Of a stretch of DNA of 64,000 nt, positions 18,778 to 28,332 are shown one piece after another. The stretch lies in the NCBI RefSeq assembly GCF_024809855.1, contig NZ_JANUEM010000008.1:62001-126000 (forward strand), written 5' to 3'. The DNA is from Rheinheimera pacifica (GTDB lineage Bacteria; Pseudomonadota; Gammaproteobacteria; Enterobacterales; Alteromonadaceae). Each line of letters starts with the position of its first letter. Position 1 is the first letter of the stretch. Made by a program: the position numbers and the translations under genes. A model generated the notes under the pieces. That model was not told where the DNA came from, did not search any database, and was given only the letters and a program-made list of their open reading frames with translations.

Positions 18778-20943
18778 ATGAAACATGTTTTAAGTATCCT
18801 GGCCGTTTCCTTACTGGCTGCCTGTGGCAGCGAATCGAAAACTGATATTGCAACCCAACCCAATAGTGTAACTATGACAGAAGCTGCAAAAACCACCTTT
18901 TCCTATCCGCAAACCGCTAAAGGTGATGTGGTCGATAGCTATTTTGAACAAAAAATTGCTGACCCGTACCGCTGGCTGGAAGACGATCGCAGTAGCGAAA
19001 CAGAAGCCTGGGTAAAAGCGCAGAATAAAGTGACTTTCGATTATCTGGGGCAAATTCCATATCGTGAGCAGATAAAGCAAAAGCTGGCGGCATCGTGGAA
19101 CTATGAAAAAGTAACAGCGCCGTTCAAAGAAGGCAAATACACCTACTTCTATAAAAATGACGGCCTGCAAAACCAGTATGTGTTGTACCGCCAGCTTGAA
19201 GATGGCAGTAGTGAGGTGTTTTTAGATCCCAACACCTTTAGCAGCGACGGCACAACATCGCTGGCAGAGGTCAGTTTTTCCAAAGACGGCTCTATGCTGG
19301 CGTATTCTATTTCAGAAGGCGGCAGCGACTGGCGTAAAATTATCATTATTGACGTTGAAACTAAAAAGCCGCTTGAAGCAGAGCTGACAGATGTTAAGTT
19401 CAGCAGCATCAGTTGGTTAGGCAACGAAGGTTTTTACTATTCCAGTTATGATAAGCCTGATGGCAGCGAACTGTCGGCAAAAACCGATCAACACAAACTG
19501 TATTACCATAAACTGGGCAGTGCCCAAAAAGATGACGCCGTTATTTTTGGCGGCACTGAAGCACAAAAACATCGCTATGTTGGCGCCTCGGTAACCGAAG
19601 ATGATCGTTACCTGCTGATCTCTGCTGCGGTATCTACCTCCGGTAATAAATTGTTCCTAAAAGATTTAACCAAGCCAGACAGCCCGTTGGTGACCATTTT
19701 AGATCACACCGACTCTGATACCGACCTGCTGGATAATGACGGCAGCAAACTGTTTCTGGTTACCAACTTAAATGCACCGAATAAAAAAGTGGTTACGGTT
19801 GATGCCGCCAAACCGCAGCCGGAAAACTGGCAGGATCTGATCCCGCAAACAGATAACGTACTGAGTGTATCAACCGGTGCTGGTTATATCTTTGCTGAGT
19901 ATATGGTTGATGCCATTGCCAAAGTGCAGCAGTACGATTATAGCGGCAAACAGGTGCGTGATATTACGTTACCTGGCGTGGGCAGTGTTGGTGGTTTTAG
20001 CGGTAAGAAAGATGACCAAAAGCTGTATTACACTTTTACCAACTATATTACGGCGCAAACTATTTATGATTTCAGCCCAACTGATGGTAACTCATCCGTT
20101 TACAGCAAATCAGGCGCCAAGTTTGACAGCGATAATTATGTATCAGAGCAGGTATTTTACAGCTCGAAAGATGGTACTAAAGTGCCAATGATTATCAGCT
20201 ACAAAAAAGGCCTGAAACGTGACGGCAGCAACCCAACCATGCTGTATGGCTATGGTGGTTTTAATATCAGCCTGACGCCGGCGTTTAATATTCCTAATGC
20301 CGTGTGGATGGATTTGGGCGGAGTTTATGCGGTACCAAGCCTGCGCGGCGGCGGTGAATACGGCAAAGCCTGGCATCAGGCTGGCACGCAATTGCAGAAG
20401 CAAAATGTGTTTGACGACTTTATTGCCGCGGCAGAGTATCTGCAAAAAGAAGGTTATACCTCTAAAGATAAGCTGGCTATTCGTGGTGGCTCTAATGGCG
20501 GTTTGTTAGTGGGCGCAGTAATGACACAACAGCCAGAGCTGATTAAAGTAGCGTTACCGGCGGTGGGTGTGCTGGATATGCTGCGTTACCACACCTTTAC
20601 TGCCGGTGCTGGCTGGGCATACGACTACGGCACCAGTGAGCAAAGCAAAGAAATGTTTGAATATCTGCTGGCTTATTCACCAGTGCACAACGTTAAATCA
20701 GGTGTGGCCTATCCGGCAACCATGGTTACCACTGCCGATCATGATGACCGCGTAGTGCCTGCACACTCATTTAAGTTTGCTGCTGAGTTACAGGCAAAAG
20801 ATGCCGGGGTTAACCCGCAGCTTATCCGTATTGAAACTAACGCTGGCCATGGCGCCGGTACACCGGTATCAAAACAGATTGAGCAAACGGCTGATATGGT
20901 GAGTTTTACACTGTATAACATGGGCTATAAGCAGCTGCCTTAA
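18778..20943 (+). CDS. Prolyl oligopeptidase family serine peptidase, lipoprotein (S9A)
   Basis: 721 residues. A signal peptide with lipobox LAAC (Cys about 16) makes it an envelope-anchored form of prolyl endopeptidase, which cleaves short peptides after proline. Residues about 40-460 are the beta-propeller, starting [22 protein letters not shown], the family hallmark. The hydrolase domain has nucleophile Ser in [12 protein letters not shown] (about 570), Asp in [11 protein letters not shown] (about 654) and His in NAGHGAG (about 689). Length and motifs match the family; nothing is missing. It has its own terminator. Confidence 0.92.
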   Translation: MKHVLSILAVSLLAACGSESKTDIATQPNSVTMTEAAKTTFSYPQTAKGDVVDSYFEQKIADPYRWLEDDRSSETEAWVKAQNKVTFDYLGQIPYREQIKQKLAASWNYEKVTAPFKEGKYTYFYKNDGLQNQYVLYRQLEDGSSEVFLDPNTFSSDGTTSLAEVSFSKDGSMLAYSISEGGSDWRKIIIIDVETKKPLEAELTDVKFSSISWLGNEGFYYSSYDKPDGSELSAKTDQHKLYYHKLGSAQKDDAVIFGGTEAQKHRYVGASVTEDDRYLLISAAVSTSGNKLFLKDLTKPDSPLVTILDHTDSDTDLLDNDGSKLFLVTNLNAPNKKVVTVDAAKPQPENWQDLIPQTDNVLSVSTGAGYIFAEYMVDAIAKVQQYDYSGKQVRDITLPGVGSVGGFSGKKDDQKLYYTFTNYITAQTIYDFSPTDGNSSVYSKSGAKFDSDNYVSEQVFYSSKDGTKVPMIISYKKGLKRDGSNPTMLYGYGGFNISLTPAFNIPNAVWMDLGGVYAVPSLRGGGEYGKAWHQAGTQLQKQNVFDDFIAAAEYLQKEGYTSKDKLAIRGGSNGGLLVGAVMTQQPELIKVALPAVGVLDMLRYHTFTAGAGWAYDYGTSEQSKEMFEYLLAYSPVHNVKSGVAYPATMVTTADHDDRVVPAHSFKFAAELQAKDAGVNPQLIRIETNAGHGAGTPVSKQIEQTADMVSFTLYNMGYKQLP

Positions 20944-20959
20944 CTAGATTAGCAATGAT

Positions 20960-20994
20960 AAGAACCCGCCGTGACAGGCGGGTTCTTTGTTTTT
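20960..20994 (+). terminator. Terminator after prolyl oligopeptidase gene
   Basis: AAGAACCCGCC-GTGACA-GGCGGGTTCTT hairpin followed by TGTTTTT. Confidence 0.88.
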
Positions 20995-21188
20995 ATCCGA
21001 ACGGTTCCATGCAGTATGGTGTTTATCTAAAGTTGATATTGTAAAGATTAGCGCTTCGTTTTACACTGCGTGCCCTTTTTTAAATGTGTACGCCAGCCTG
21101 TTATATAAGCCTTGCAACGGTTATGCTGGTTTGGTTTTATCACAACTGGTTTGTCACAGATAGACAACAAAAGTTCAGGAGCAGGACA

Positions 21189-22403
21189 ATGGCAAAAAAA
21201 GCAGTGATCCTGGTATTAGACAGCTTTGGTATTGGCTATGCCCCGGATGCCGATAAATTTGGTGATGTTGGTGCGAATACCTTTGCCAGTATTGCAAAAG
21301 CCTTTCACGCGCAAAAAGGCCGCCAGCTGGCGCTACCTAATCTGGCGCAGCTGGGTTTGGTTAAGGCTGCCACCGCAGCCTCAAATGGTGTACAGGCCGA
21401 TATAACCGCTGCTGGGGCAATAACCGGCGCTTATGGCTATGCGCGTGAGCTAAGTAGTGGCAAAGACACACCAAGCGGTCACTGGGAAATCGCCGGTGTG
21501 CCGGTACTGTTCGACTGGGGTTATTTCCATAATAAAACCGACAGTTTTCCCGCAGAGCTGATTAACGAGCTATGCCAGCGTACCGGTGTGCCCGGCATTC
21601 TGGGCAATTGTCATGCATCGGGCACTGATATTCTGGTAAAGCTGGGTGATGAGCATATTAAAACCGGCAAACCGATTTGTTATACCTCGGCCGACAGCGT
21701 ATTTCAGGTAGCGGCGCATGAAGAGCATTTTGGCCTGCAAAAACTGCTGGATTTTTGTCTGGTGGCCCGCGAGTTGTTAGATAAATACAACATTGGCCGT
21801 GTTATTGCCCGGCCGTTTCTGGGGAATAATGCCGGTAACTATGCCCGCACAGGCAACCGCCGCGATTATTCAGTACTGCCACCGGCACCAACCGTATTGG
21901 ACAAGCTGACAGGCGCTGGTGGTAAAGTGATCAGCATTGGTAAAATTGCTGATATTTATGCTCATCAGGGTATTAGTGAAAGTTTAAAAGCCACCGGCCT
22001 TGAAGCGCTGGTAGATAAAACGCTGGTACAAATGGCACAACAGGCTGATAACAGCATTATTTTTACCAATCTGGTTGATTTTGATCAGAATTTTGGCCAC
22101 CGCCGTGATCCTATCGGTTATGGCGAAGCGCTGGAATACTTCGACAGCCGCTTGCCTGAGTTGATAGCGGCTTGTGGTGATGACACCCTGATGATCCTGA
22201 CAGCAGACCACGGTTGCGATCCAACCTGGCATGGTACAGAGCATACGCGTGAATATATTCCTGTGCTGGCTTACAAAAGTGGCATGCAAGACATTAATTT
22301 AGGCGAGCGCATGAGCTTTGCTGATATTGGCCAAACGCTGGCTGGTTATTTTGAGCTGGAAGCCATGGCTTATGGCGACTCCTTTTTAGATAAAATTAAC
22401 TAA
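21189..22403 (+). CDS. deoB: Phosphopentomutase
   Basis: 404 residues; interconverts (deoxy)ribose 1- and 5-phosphate in nucleoside catabolism. Alkaline-phosphatase-superfamily metal sites are seen in [48 protein letters not shown] and [22 protein letters not shown] longer frame begins at 21084, but ATG 21189 is chosen because CAGGAG lies just upstream and [12 protein letters not shown] matches the family start. First gene of a four-gene salvage operon, 9 nt before deoD. Confidence 0.96.
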   Translation: MAKKAVILVLDSFGIGYAPDADKFGDVGANTFASIAKAFHAQKGRQLALPNLAQLGLVKAATAASNGVQADITAAGAITGAYGYARELSSGKDTPSGHWEIAGVPVLFDWGYFHNKTDSFPAELINELCQRTGVPGILGNCHASGTDILVKLGDEHIKTGKPICYTSADSVFQVAAHEEHFGLQKLLDFCLVARELLDKYNIGRVIARPFLGNNAGNYARTGNRRDYSVLPPAPTVLDKLTGAGGKVISIGKIADIYAHQGISESLKATGLEALVDKTLVQMAQQADNSIIFTNLVDFDQNFGHRRDPIGYGEALEYFDSRLPELIAACGDDTLMILTADHGCDPTWHGTEHTREYIPVLAYKSGMQDINLGERMSFADIGQTLAGYFELEAMAYGDSFLDKIN

Positions 22404-22412
22404 GAGATTTTT

Positions 22413-23114
22413 ATGGCAACTCCGCATATTAATGCGCCAGAAGGCGCTTTTGCAGCAACAGTATTAATGCCGGGCGATCCGCTGCGGGCCAAGCATATTG
22501 CAGAAACTTTTTTAACCGATGCAGTTTGTGTTAATACCGTACGTAATATGTTTGGCTATACCGGTACCTATAAAGGTAAGCCGGTAAGCGTGCTGGGCTC
22601 GGGCATGGGCGTACCGTCTATGTCTATTTATGCTACCGAGCTGGTAAAATTCTATGGTGTTAAAAACATTATCCGTATTGGCTCTTGTGGCGGCTTGCCG
22701 CTGGACGTAAAAGTACGCGATGTAGTGATTGGCATGGGCGCGAGCACCGACTCCAGCGTAAACCGTAACCGCTTAGCCGGGATGGATTTTGCCGCTATTG
22801 CCAGTTTTAACCTGCTGGAAAAAGCGGTTGCTGCGGCCCGGGCAAAAAATATTAATGTCAAAGTAGGTAATGTTTTTACCTCAGATTTGTTCTACAACCC
22901 GGATGCAACCTTATTCGACACTCTGGAAAAATATGGCGTGCTGGCGGTAGAAATGGAAGCGGCCGGTTTATATGGCGTGGCGGCAGAATACGGCATTAAT
23001 GCATTGGCTATTTTTACCGTAAGCGATCATATCCGTACCGGTGAAGCACTAAGTGCTGAGCTGCGCCAGACCAGCTTTAATGAAATGGTTGAAGTAGCAC
23101 TGGGCTGCTTATAA
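22413..23114 (+). CDS. deoD: Purine-nucleoside phosphorylase (DeoD type)
   Basis: 233 residues; phosphorolyses purine (deoxy)nucleosides to base plus ribose 1-phosphate, which DeoB then isomerises. Signatures are [25 protein letters not shown] at the N-terminus, phosphate-binding GSCGG with upstream [16 protein letters not shown] for ribose and the late SDHIRTGE with the catalytic Asp. Length matches the hexameric bacterial form (E. coli 239). Directly downstream of deoB. Confidence 0.96.
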   Translation: MATPHINAPEGAFAATVLMPGDPLRAKHIAETFLTDAVCVNTVRNMFGYTGTYKGKPVSVLGSGMGVPSMSIYATELVKFYGVKNIIRIGSCGGLPLDVKVRDVVIGMGASTDSSVNRNRLAGMDFAAIASFNLLEKAVAAARAKNINVKVGNVFTSDLFYNPDATLFDTLEKYGVLAVEMEAAGLYGVAAEYGINALAIFTVSDHIRTGEALSAELRQTSFNEMVEVALGCL

Positions 23115-23146
23115 TTTCCGTTTAACCGATTTTGCAGGGCAGACAG

Positions 23147-23617
23147 ATGTCACTATCAAGCAATAAAATGTTTTATGTATCGTGGGAAGCATTTCACCGT
23201 GCCACTAAAGAGCTGGCGCATCAACTGCTGGGCCAGGATTACAACGCCATAGTGGCGGTAAGCCGCGGTGGCCTGGTGCCAGCCGCTATTTTGGCCCGTG
23301 AGCTGAATATCCGCGTGGTAGACAGTATTTGTGTCGCCAGCTATGACCATGATAAACAAGGCAGCCTGAGCGTTTTAAAAGATGCCAGCCTGGCTGATTC
23401 TGACAAACTGCTTATTGTGGATGATCTGGTAGACACCGGAGAAACAGCCAAAGCCCTGCGTGAACATTTCCCTAAAGCCTGCTTTGTTACTGTGTATGCC
23501 AAGCCGCAGGGTAAGCCGCTGGTAGATAAATACGTAACGGATATTGAGCAGGATACCTGGATCCAGCTGCCATGGGATATGGAACTGGCCTATAGCAAGC
23601 CGTTAGCTGAAAAGTAA
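23147..23617 (+). CDS. gpt: Xanthine-guanine phosphoribosyltransferase
   Basis: 156 residues. Transfers phosphoribose from PRPP to guanine, xanthine or hypoxanthine. The PRPP loop VDDLVDTGETAKAL, the AVSRGGLVPAAILAREL segment and WIQLPWDM closely match E. coli Gpt (152 residues). ATG 23147 is chosen over a TTG at 23132 (no better ribosome site) and ATG 23168. It follows deoD by 32 nt and takes up the free bases that DeoD releases. Confidence 0.93.
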   Translation: MSLSSNKMFYVSWEAFHRATKELAHQLLGQDYNAIVAVSRGGLVPAAILARELNIRVVDSICVASYDHDKQGSLSVLKDASLADSDKLLIVDDLVDTGETAKALREHFPKACFVTVYAKPQGKPLVDKYVTDIEQDTWIQLPWDMELAYSKPLAEK

Positions 23618-23662
23618 ATAAGCAATCCTGCTCGTTTGCTAGCAGATGTTTTTGGAGTAAAA

Positions 23663-24232
23663 ATGACCGCAGTACAACAATTAACCCTGCACTTGCCGGA
23701 CTGGATTAACGACGTCGTCGACTGGCAAAAAGTGTATCAAAACGATGATGAGAAAATGGCGCTGGCGGTAGAGCTGTCAAAACAAAACGTGCTGCGTGGC
23801 ACCGGCGGCCCTTTTGGCAGTGCTATTTTTGACTGCGACAGCGGCAAACTGGTTAGCGTGGGGGTAAACCGGGTAGTGCCACTGCACAACTCTACCGCAC
23901 ATGGTGAGATGATGGCGATAATGCTGGCAGAGCAAAATGTGCAAAGCTTTAGCTTATCAAGTGATGGTGTGAAGCGGGAACTATTTACCTCGTGCGAACC
24001 CTGCGCCATGTGTTTAGGCGGTACTTTGTGGAGTGGGGTAAAGCGTTTAGTGTGCGCAGCCACGGCAGAAGATGCCCGTGCTATCGGTTTTGATGAAGGC
24101 CCGGTATTTGCGCAGAGTTATCAGTATTTACGTGATGCCGGCGTTGAAGTGGTGCAATTAGTGCAACGTGATGCAGCCAATAGCGTATTGCAAAATTATA
24201 TTGGCAGCGGTGGTGCTATTTATAACGGCTAG
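23663..24232 (+). CDS. Nucleoside/guanine deaminase of the CDA fold
   Basis: 189 residues. Zinc-dependent deaminase with HGE ([11 protein letters not shown]) and PCAMC ([11 protein letters not shown]) motifs: His, two Cys, catalytic Glu. Context after gpt and the [18 protein letters not shown] tail suggest guanine or purine deamination (GuaD-like), but tRNA or cytidine deamination cannot be excluded from motifs. ATG 23663 chosen because GGAG lies 7 nt before it; the longer frame from 23636 lacks a site. Last gene of the salvage operon. Confidence 0.82.
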   Translation: MTAVQQLTLHLPDWINDVVDWQKVYQNDDEKMALAVELSKQNVLRGTGGPFGSAIFDCDSGKLVSVGVNRVVPLHNSTAHGEMMAIMLAEQNVQSFSLSSDGVKRELFTSCEPCAMCLGGTLWSGVKRLVCAATAEDARAIGFDEGPVFAQSYQYLRDAGVEVVQLVQRDAANSVLQNYIGSGGAIYNG

Positions 24233-24254
24233 GGTGTGGTGTAACGGCTAAATA

Positions 24255-24291
24255 AACCAAGCTGGATCAGCACTACTGATACAGCTTGGTT
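24255..24291. terminator. Hairpin between convergent deaminase and VF530 genes
   Basis: AACCAAGCTG ... CAGCTTGGTT with an inner ATCAG/CTGAT stem. It overlaps the last codons of the VF530 gene. No strong T-run, so termination is probable, not certain. Confidence 0.5.
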
Positions 24292-24491
24292 GCTACATAT
24301 AACTCTTCTACTTTCTGCCTTGCCCAGGGCGTTTTACGTAAAAACTTCAGGCTGCTTTTTACCGACGGATCTGTTTTAAAGCAGTTGATATCAATCTGTT
24401 TTGCCAGGCCCGGCCAGCCGAAGTGATCGACCAGTGCAGTGACAATTTGCTCCAGTGTAACGCCGTGCAGCGGGTTATTTGGTTGAGACAT
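24273..24491 (-). CDS. VF530 family DNA-binding protein
   Basis: 72 residues. The sequence [35 protein letters not shown] followed by [25 protein letters not shown] is typical of the VF530 family (DUF2132), whose structure shows a small helical fold resembling some DNA-binding proteins. Full length. Role in the cell unknown. It lies downstream of the isocitrate dehydrogenase gene in the same direction, 78 nt away. Confidence 0.88.
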   Translation of the reverse strand: MSQPNNPLHGVTLEQIVTALVDHFGWPGLAKQIDINCFKTDPSVKSSLKFLRKTPWARQKVEELYVATKLYQ

Positions 24492-24569
24492 ATAACGCCC
24501 CTGTTGTTGGCGAGAGTGTTGACGTGAGCAAGCCGGTTCATGCCTGAACCGGCTTTATACGGCCCAGGC

Positions 24570-25577
24570 TTATAAACGCTCTAATACCGCAGCGGTAAAG
24601 TCGGTGGTGCCGAAGCTGCCGCCTAAATCACGGGTGGTGCGATCGCCAGTGGCGATAACATCGGCCAGAGCACTACGGATTTTCTCGGCTTTGTCCTGCA
24701 TGCCTAAGTATTCCAGCATCTGAATAGACGCCAGAATTACTGAGCTTGGGTTAGCCAGGTTTTTACCGGCTATATCCGGCGCACTGCCATGTACAGCTTC
24801 AAAGATAGCGCAGTCAGCACCGATGTTAGCACCTGGTGCCATACCTAAACCACCCACTAAACCGGCACATAAGTCAGATAAAATGTCACCAAACAGGTTG
24901 GTAGTAACAATAACGTCGAACTGCTGCGGGTTCATTACCAGCTGCATACAGGCGTTATCAACAATCATTTCCTGCGCTTCAATATCCGGGTAACGGGTAG
25001 CCACTTCACGTGCTGTTTTCAGAAATAAACCTGAGGTCGATTTCAGAATATTGGCCTTGTGTACAATCGTTACCTTTTTACGCTTCTCGCGGCGGGCGGT
25101 TTCAAAAGCAAATACCGCAATACGCTCGGCACCGTCTTTAGTCACAATACTGGTCGCTTCTGCTACCAGACCATCGGCAGACACTACCTGACCATGGCCA
25201 GAGTACATACCTTCGGTGTTTTCGCGGATAGTGATGATGTCGATGTTCTCATAACGGGCTTTAGTGCCTTTAAACGAAATAACCGGGCGTACGTTTGAGT
25301 ACAGGTTAAATTTCTTGCGTAGTGTTACGTTAATTGAGGTGAAACCTTCGCCCACCGGTGTAGTCAGCGGGCCTTTTAAAGTGATTTTATTGCGGGCAAT
25401 AGCATCAAGCGTGGTTTGCGGCAACAGTTCACCGGTTTTCTCCAGCGCAGTTAAACCGGCATCGACATATTCGTAGTCGAAGTTACAGCCCACTTTGTCC
25501 AGCACCTGAATGGCGGCTTCAACGATACTTGGGCCTATGCCATCGCCTTTAATGACAGTAATAATTTGCTTGCTCAT
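24570..25577 (-). CDS. Isocitrate dehydrogenase, NAD-dependent type
   Basis: 335 residues, an isocitrate/isopropylmalate dehydrogenase family enzyme. Substrate serine segment is GFTSINVTLRKKFNLYSNVRP; metal Asp residues sit in VTTNLFGDILSDLCAG. The cofactor region HGSAPDIAGKNLANP has Asp-Ile where NADP-specific E. coli ICD has Lys-Tyr, supporting NAD use. Short length (E. coli ICD is 416) fits the NAD-type subfamily. Together with aceA it draws on the same isocitrate pool. Start ATG 25577, with GGGGGTCC upstream. Confidence 0.88.
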   Translation of the reverse strand: MSKQIITVIKGDGIGPSIVEAAIQVLDKVGCNFDYEYVDAGLTALEKTGELLPQTTLDAIARNKITLKGPLTTPVGEGFTSINVTLRKKFNLYSNVRPVISFKGTKARYENIDIITIRENTEGMYSGHGQVVSADGLVAEATSIVTKDGAERIAVFAFETARREKRKKVTIVHKANILKSTSGLFLKTAREVATRYPDIEAQEMIVDNACMQLVMNPQQFDVIVTTNLFGDILSDLCAGLVGGLGMAPGANIGADCAIFEAVHGSAPDIAGKNLANPSSVILASIQMLEYLGMQDKAEKIRSALADVIATGDRTTRDLGGSFGTTDFTAAVLERL

Positions 25578-25740
25578 GGGGGGTCCTTAGCTGTCGTATT
25601 TATTAGGAAAGAGGGCCTCTGGCGGGCCTGAAAACGGCGCAGAATATAGCATTTTTCGGCACATTACGCCAGTTTGGTGCTGATTTAGCGCAGTTATCTG
25701 CCTTATATACGGTATAAGGTTGGTGAATGTTGTAATAAAA

Positions 25741-27102
25741 CTACAATTTAAGCTGTAGGGGATAATAACATTGGCTGCGCTGTGCCAGCTGTTGCAGCCA
25801 GTTTTCTGCAGTAACCGTTGCCTGGTTGTTAGCTGCGGTTTTGCGCAGCAACACATTAACCGGTTGTACCGGTGCAGCACAATATAGCGCCAGGCTGCTA
25901 AGCCATGCCAGTTGCAGGTTTAATGAAACAACCGTTAAGCGCTGGCCTGCATTGGGTTGCAGCCAGGCTGTAATAGCTGCAGTGTAATTATCCAACTGAT
26001 ATAGCTGTAGCAACTCAATAAGCTGCGGCAGGTAAGTTTCACTTTGGCAATGTAGCGTTGGCGTAAAGGCACTTTGATAACCGGCACCAGAGCGGCTCAC
26101 CAGTGGCGTGCGCTGGTAAAGCGGGTCAAGCCATAACGGGGCGCAGCAACATAGTGCCAGCAAGCGGCTGCCGGTGTATTGCAGCTGGGGCATAAATAGC
26201 TGCAGCGCTTGTGCAAACACATGACAAAACTGGCTAAACACGCCCTGCCACGGGTGGTGCAGGGCACTAAGATAATACTGTAGCTCAGCCTGTGCCAATG
26301 CAGCAGGCAGGGCATCCCTGCCGATAATGCCAATAGCCAGTTTTACGCTTTGTACATCTTGCTGCTGGCGGTTTAACTGGCTTGCCAGTGCCAGTATTGG
26401 CGCCGAGTGCTCTGCGCTCGTTGTAAGGTAGTGCTCTAAGGCTTTATTGTCATAGTAGCGCAGCTCACTAAAGCGGGAGTTTTGTATTAAATGTGCAAAG
26501 GTAGCGGGCTGTTGTGTAAGCTCTGCAGCTGGCTGTAACAGGAGCTGGTGCAAAATATCTAATTCGTAATCACTTTGGCTTAGCATCAGGCGCGTTGCTA
26601 ATGCTGTTTGCCATTCGCCTTGGTTAGATAAGTACTCACTTTGTGTCAGCAACAGGCTTAGCAAAGCTTGTTGCCACTGCGGCTGTTTGCGCTCTGTGGC
26701 ATAGCAGCCGCTTAATACTTTAACTACGCTGGCAGCTTGGGGCAGCGGTTTAAGCTCTCTGGCTGCCGCCAGGGCGGGGTACGGCAACGGCTCTGTTTGT
26801 TTAGCCGACACTATGGCGCTGCAGCAGCCTGCAAGAAGCAGTAAACGCCGGTTAAGTGGGTGCAGCTGATAACAATCGGCAAGATATAACAATATCTCAA
26901 TACGCCACAGAGGTAACGGTAGTTGAGGCATTGGTTGGCTAATGCTGTCATATGTGGCGGTGGTATCACATGCTTCGCGCTGTTTGCTCAGCAATATTGC
27001 GGCTTTATACAGTGTTTCAGCTGAAGTAATGTTAGCAGCCTGATTAACGCAATGTTGGTAAAGTTGCTGATAACCTTGCCATGTTCTGATGTCAGTTAGC
27101 AT
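25741..27102 (-). CDS. Unrecognised helical protein (453 aa)
   Basis: About 453 residues, very rich in Leu, Gln and Ala, with several Cys. No signal peptide and no convincing membrane span. The pattern of helices (AANITSAETLYKAAILLSKQ, LLLTQSEYLSNQGEWQTALATR) suggests a TPR-like or alpha-solenoid scaffold, but no family is recognised. ATG 27102 overlaps the end of the DUF3192 gene by 11 nt (a GTG at 27117 is possible), so it is translationally coupled as the last gene of the diguanylate cyclase operon. Confidence 0.65.
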   Translation of the reverse strand: MLTDIRTWQGYQQLYQHCVNQAANITSAETLYKAAILLSKQREACDTTATYDSISQPMPQLPLPLWRIEILLYLADCYQLHPLNRRLLLLAGCCSAIVSAKQTEPLPYPALAAARELKPLPQAASVVKVLSGCYATERKQPQWQQALLSLLLTQSEYLSNQGEWQTALATRLMLSQSDYELDILHQLLLQPAAELTQQPATFAHLIQNSRFSELRYYDNKALEHYLTTSAEHSAPILALASQLNRQQQDVQSVKLAIGIIGRDALPAALAQAELQYYLSALHHPWQGVFSQFCHVFAQALQLFMPQLQYTGSRLLALCCCAPLWLDPLYQRTPLVSRSGAGYQSAFTPTLHCQSETYLPQLIELLQLYQLDNYTAAITAWLQPNAGQRLTVVSLNLQLAWLSSLALYCAAPVQPVNVLLRKTAANNQATVTAENWLQQLAQRSQCYYPLQLKL

Positions 27103-27517
27103 GGCCGCTAACAACACTGTAGCGCTGCACGGCCTCTTCGCCTATGGCCTGCAGGTAGCGGTTTTTAAACAGTAATGCTGTGCATTCATCAGCTGTGGTG
27201 ATGCCATCTGCAACGCTGCGATGGGTGCGGTAATACAATACCTGATACAGATCTTTTCCCTGCAGCACGGCTTCAGTAATATCCGGTGTGCCGAGGCGGC
27301 GCATCACGTCGTCCTGTGTCAGGTTGTCGGTTAGTTTATACTGGCTTATCAGCTTATAGTTAAAGGCTTCCCGGTCTACCCAGGTCATTTGATCGACATC
27401 ATCCTGATAGCAGAAATAAACTACGGCCGTCAGCAGTATATACACTGCCAGCCCAATACTGAGCCAGGTCCATTTACGTAGCTTAAACTGAAATACAGAA
27501 GCGGCTTTTTGCATCAT
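27092..27517 (-). CDS. DUF3192 protein, membrane-anchored
   Basis: 141 residues. An N-terminal membrane helix (about 18-36, WLSIGLAVYILLTAVVYF) is followed by a periplasmic DUF3192 domain: DDVMRRLGTPDITEAVLQGKDLYQVLYYRTHRSVADGITTADECTALLF. This domain resembles the outer-membrane SmpA/BamE-like fold; its role is unknown. It starts 1 nt after the xni stop. A lipoprotein paralogue lies at 34434-34793. Confidence 0.82.
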   Translation of the reverse strand: MMQKAASVFQFKLRKWTWLSIGLAVYILLTAVVYFCYQDDVDQMTWVDREAFNYKLISQYKLTDNLTQDDVMRRLGTPDITEAVLQGKDLYQVLYYRTHRSVADGITTADECTALLFKNRYLQAIGEEAVQRYSVVSGHAN

Positions 27518-27518
27518 A

Positions 27519-28331
27519 TCAGCTGTTAACCACGGGTTGGATCCGCATATCCTGCAGGTTCAGCCCCAGCTGTATATCGGTTTTCAGCGTCAGGATCTGC
27601 ATAAAGATTTTAATTTGCTCTTTATGCTGCAGAATTTTTTCGCGCAATTTTTTATGGCAATCAGGATGCTCCAGTGCATCGGTAAGCGTAGCTCCCAGCG
27701 CCAGCAGATCATGTGCACCTTTTGGGCCAATGCCATTTACACCGGGAATATTATTGGTGCTGTCACCTACCAGGCTCCAGTAGCGCACCAACTGAGTCGT
27801 GCTGACCCCAAATTTCTGTTGCACAGCTTCTTCAGTTTGATGTTGACGGGCAAAAGCGTCGTAAATTTGAATATTCTGGCTTAACAGTGGTAAAAAACCT
27901 TTGTCTGTTGACACTATGGTAACTTGCTGGCCGTGTTGCACCAGCTTTACTGCAACAGAGGCAATAATATCATCAGCTTCGTATTCATCTTGTTGCACGC
28001 TGTCAAAGCCAAGGCTTTTGGCACATTGCTGTAAGCCTGGCAGGGCATCTGCCAGAATTGTTGGCATGGGCTTACGGTTGGCTTTGTATTCAGCATACAG
28101 TGCTTTACGCCACAAGCTGTTATGCCCGTCAAATACCAGTACAGCGTGGCTTGGTGCTAGTTCTTGCTGTAATCTTGCCAGAGCCTGACGCAGCATATTT
28201 TCTGTGTTGCGAATGATCTGGTTTTTGGTGCCCTCAGCCACTTCATCGGTTACAGGCAGATATGGCCGTTCCTGCACAGCGTAAAGCCTGCGTATCAGGT
28301 TAAGGGCATCAATTAACAGCAAGTGTGCCAT
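27519..28331 (-). CDS. xni: Flap endonuclease Xni (ExoIX)
   Basis: 270 residues. A 5'-nuclease of the FEN family without a polymerase domain. It starts HLLLIDALNLIRRLYAVQ and has acidic metal-site motifs EADDIIASVAVKL and VSTDKGFLPLLS, then the helix-hairpin-helix NIPGVNGIGPKGAHDLLALG. E. coli Xni is 251 residues and retains only part of the metal site; this protein is similar. It starts 1 nt after the ppnN stop, and ppnN (ygdH) lies near xni in E. coli too. Confidence 0.9.
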   Translation of the reverse strand: MAHLLLIDALNLIRRLYAVQERPYLPVTDEVAEGTKNQIIRNTENMLRQALARLQQELAPSHAVLVFDGHNSLWRKALYAEYKANRKPMPTILADALPGLQQCAKSLGFDSVQQDEYEADDIIASVAVKLVQHGQQVTIVSTDKGFLPLLSQNIQIYDAFARQHQTEEAVQQKFGVSTTQLVRYWSLVGDSTNNIPGVNGIGPKGAHDLLALGATLTDALEHPDCHKKLREKILQHKEQIKIFMQILTLKTDIQLGLNLQDMRIQPVVNS

Positions 28332-28332
28332 G

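Noticed and set aside
21090..21188. CytR/DeoR-type operator before deoB
   Set aside because: TTGCAAC-like half-sites occur (about 21112) but no convincing paired site.
25587..25880. 97-residue minus-strand frame near the isocitrate dehydrogenase start
   Set aside because: Overlaps the end of the better-supported 453-residue gene in another frame and has no family match.
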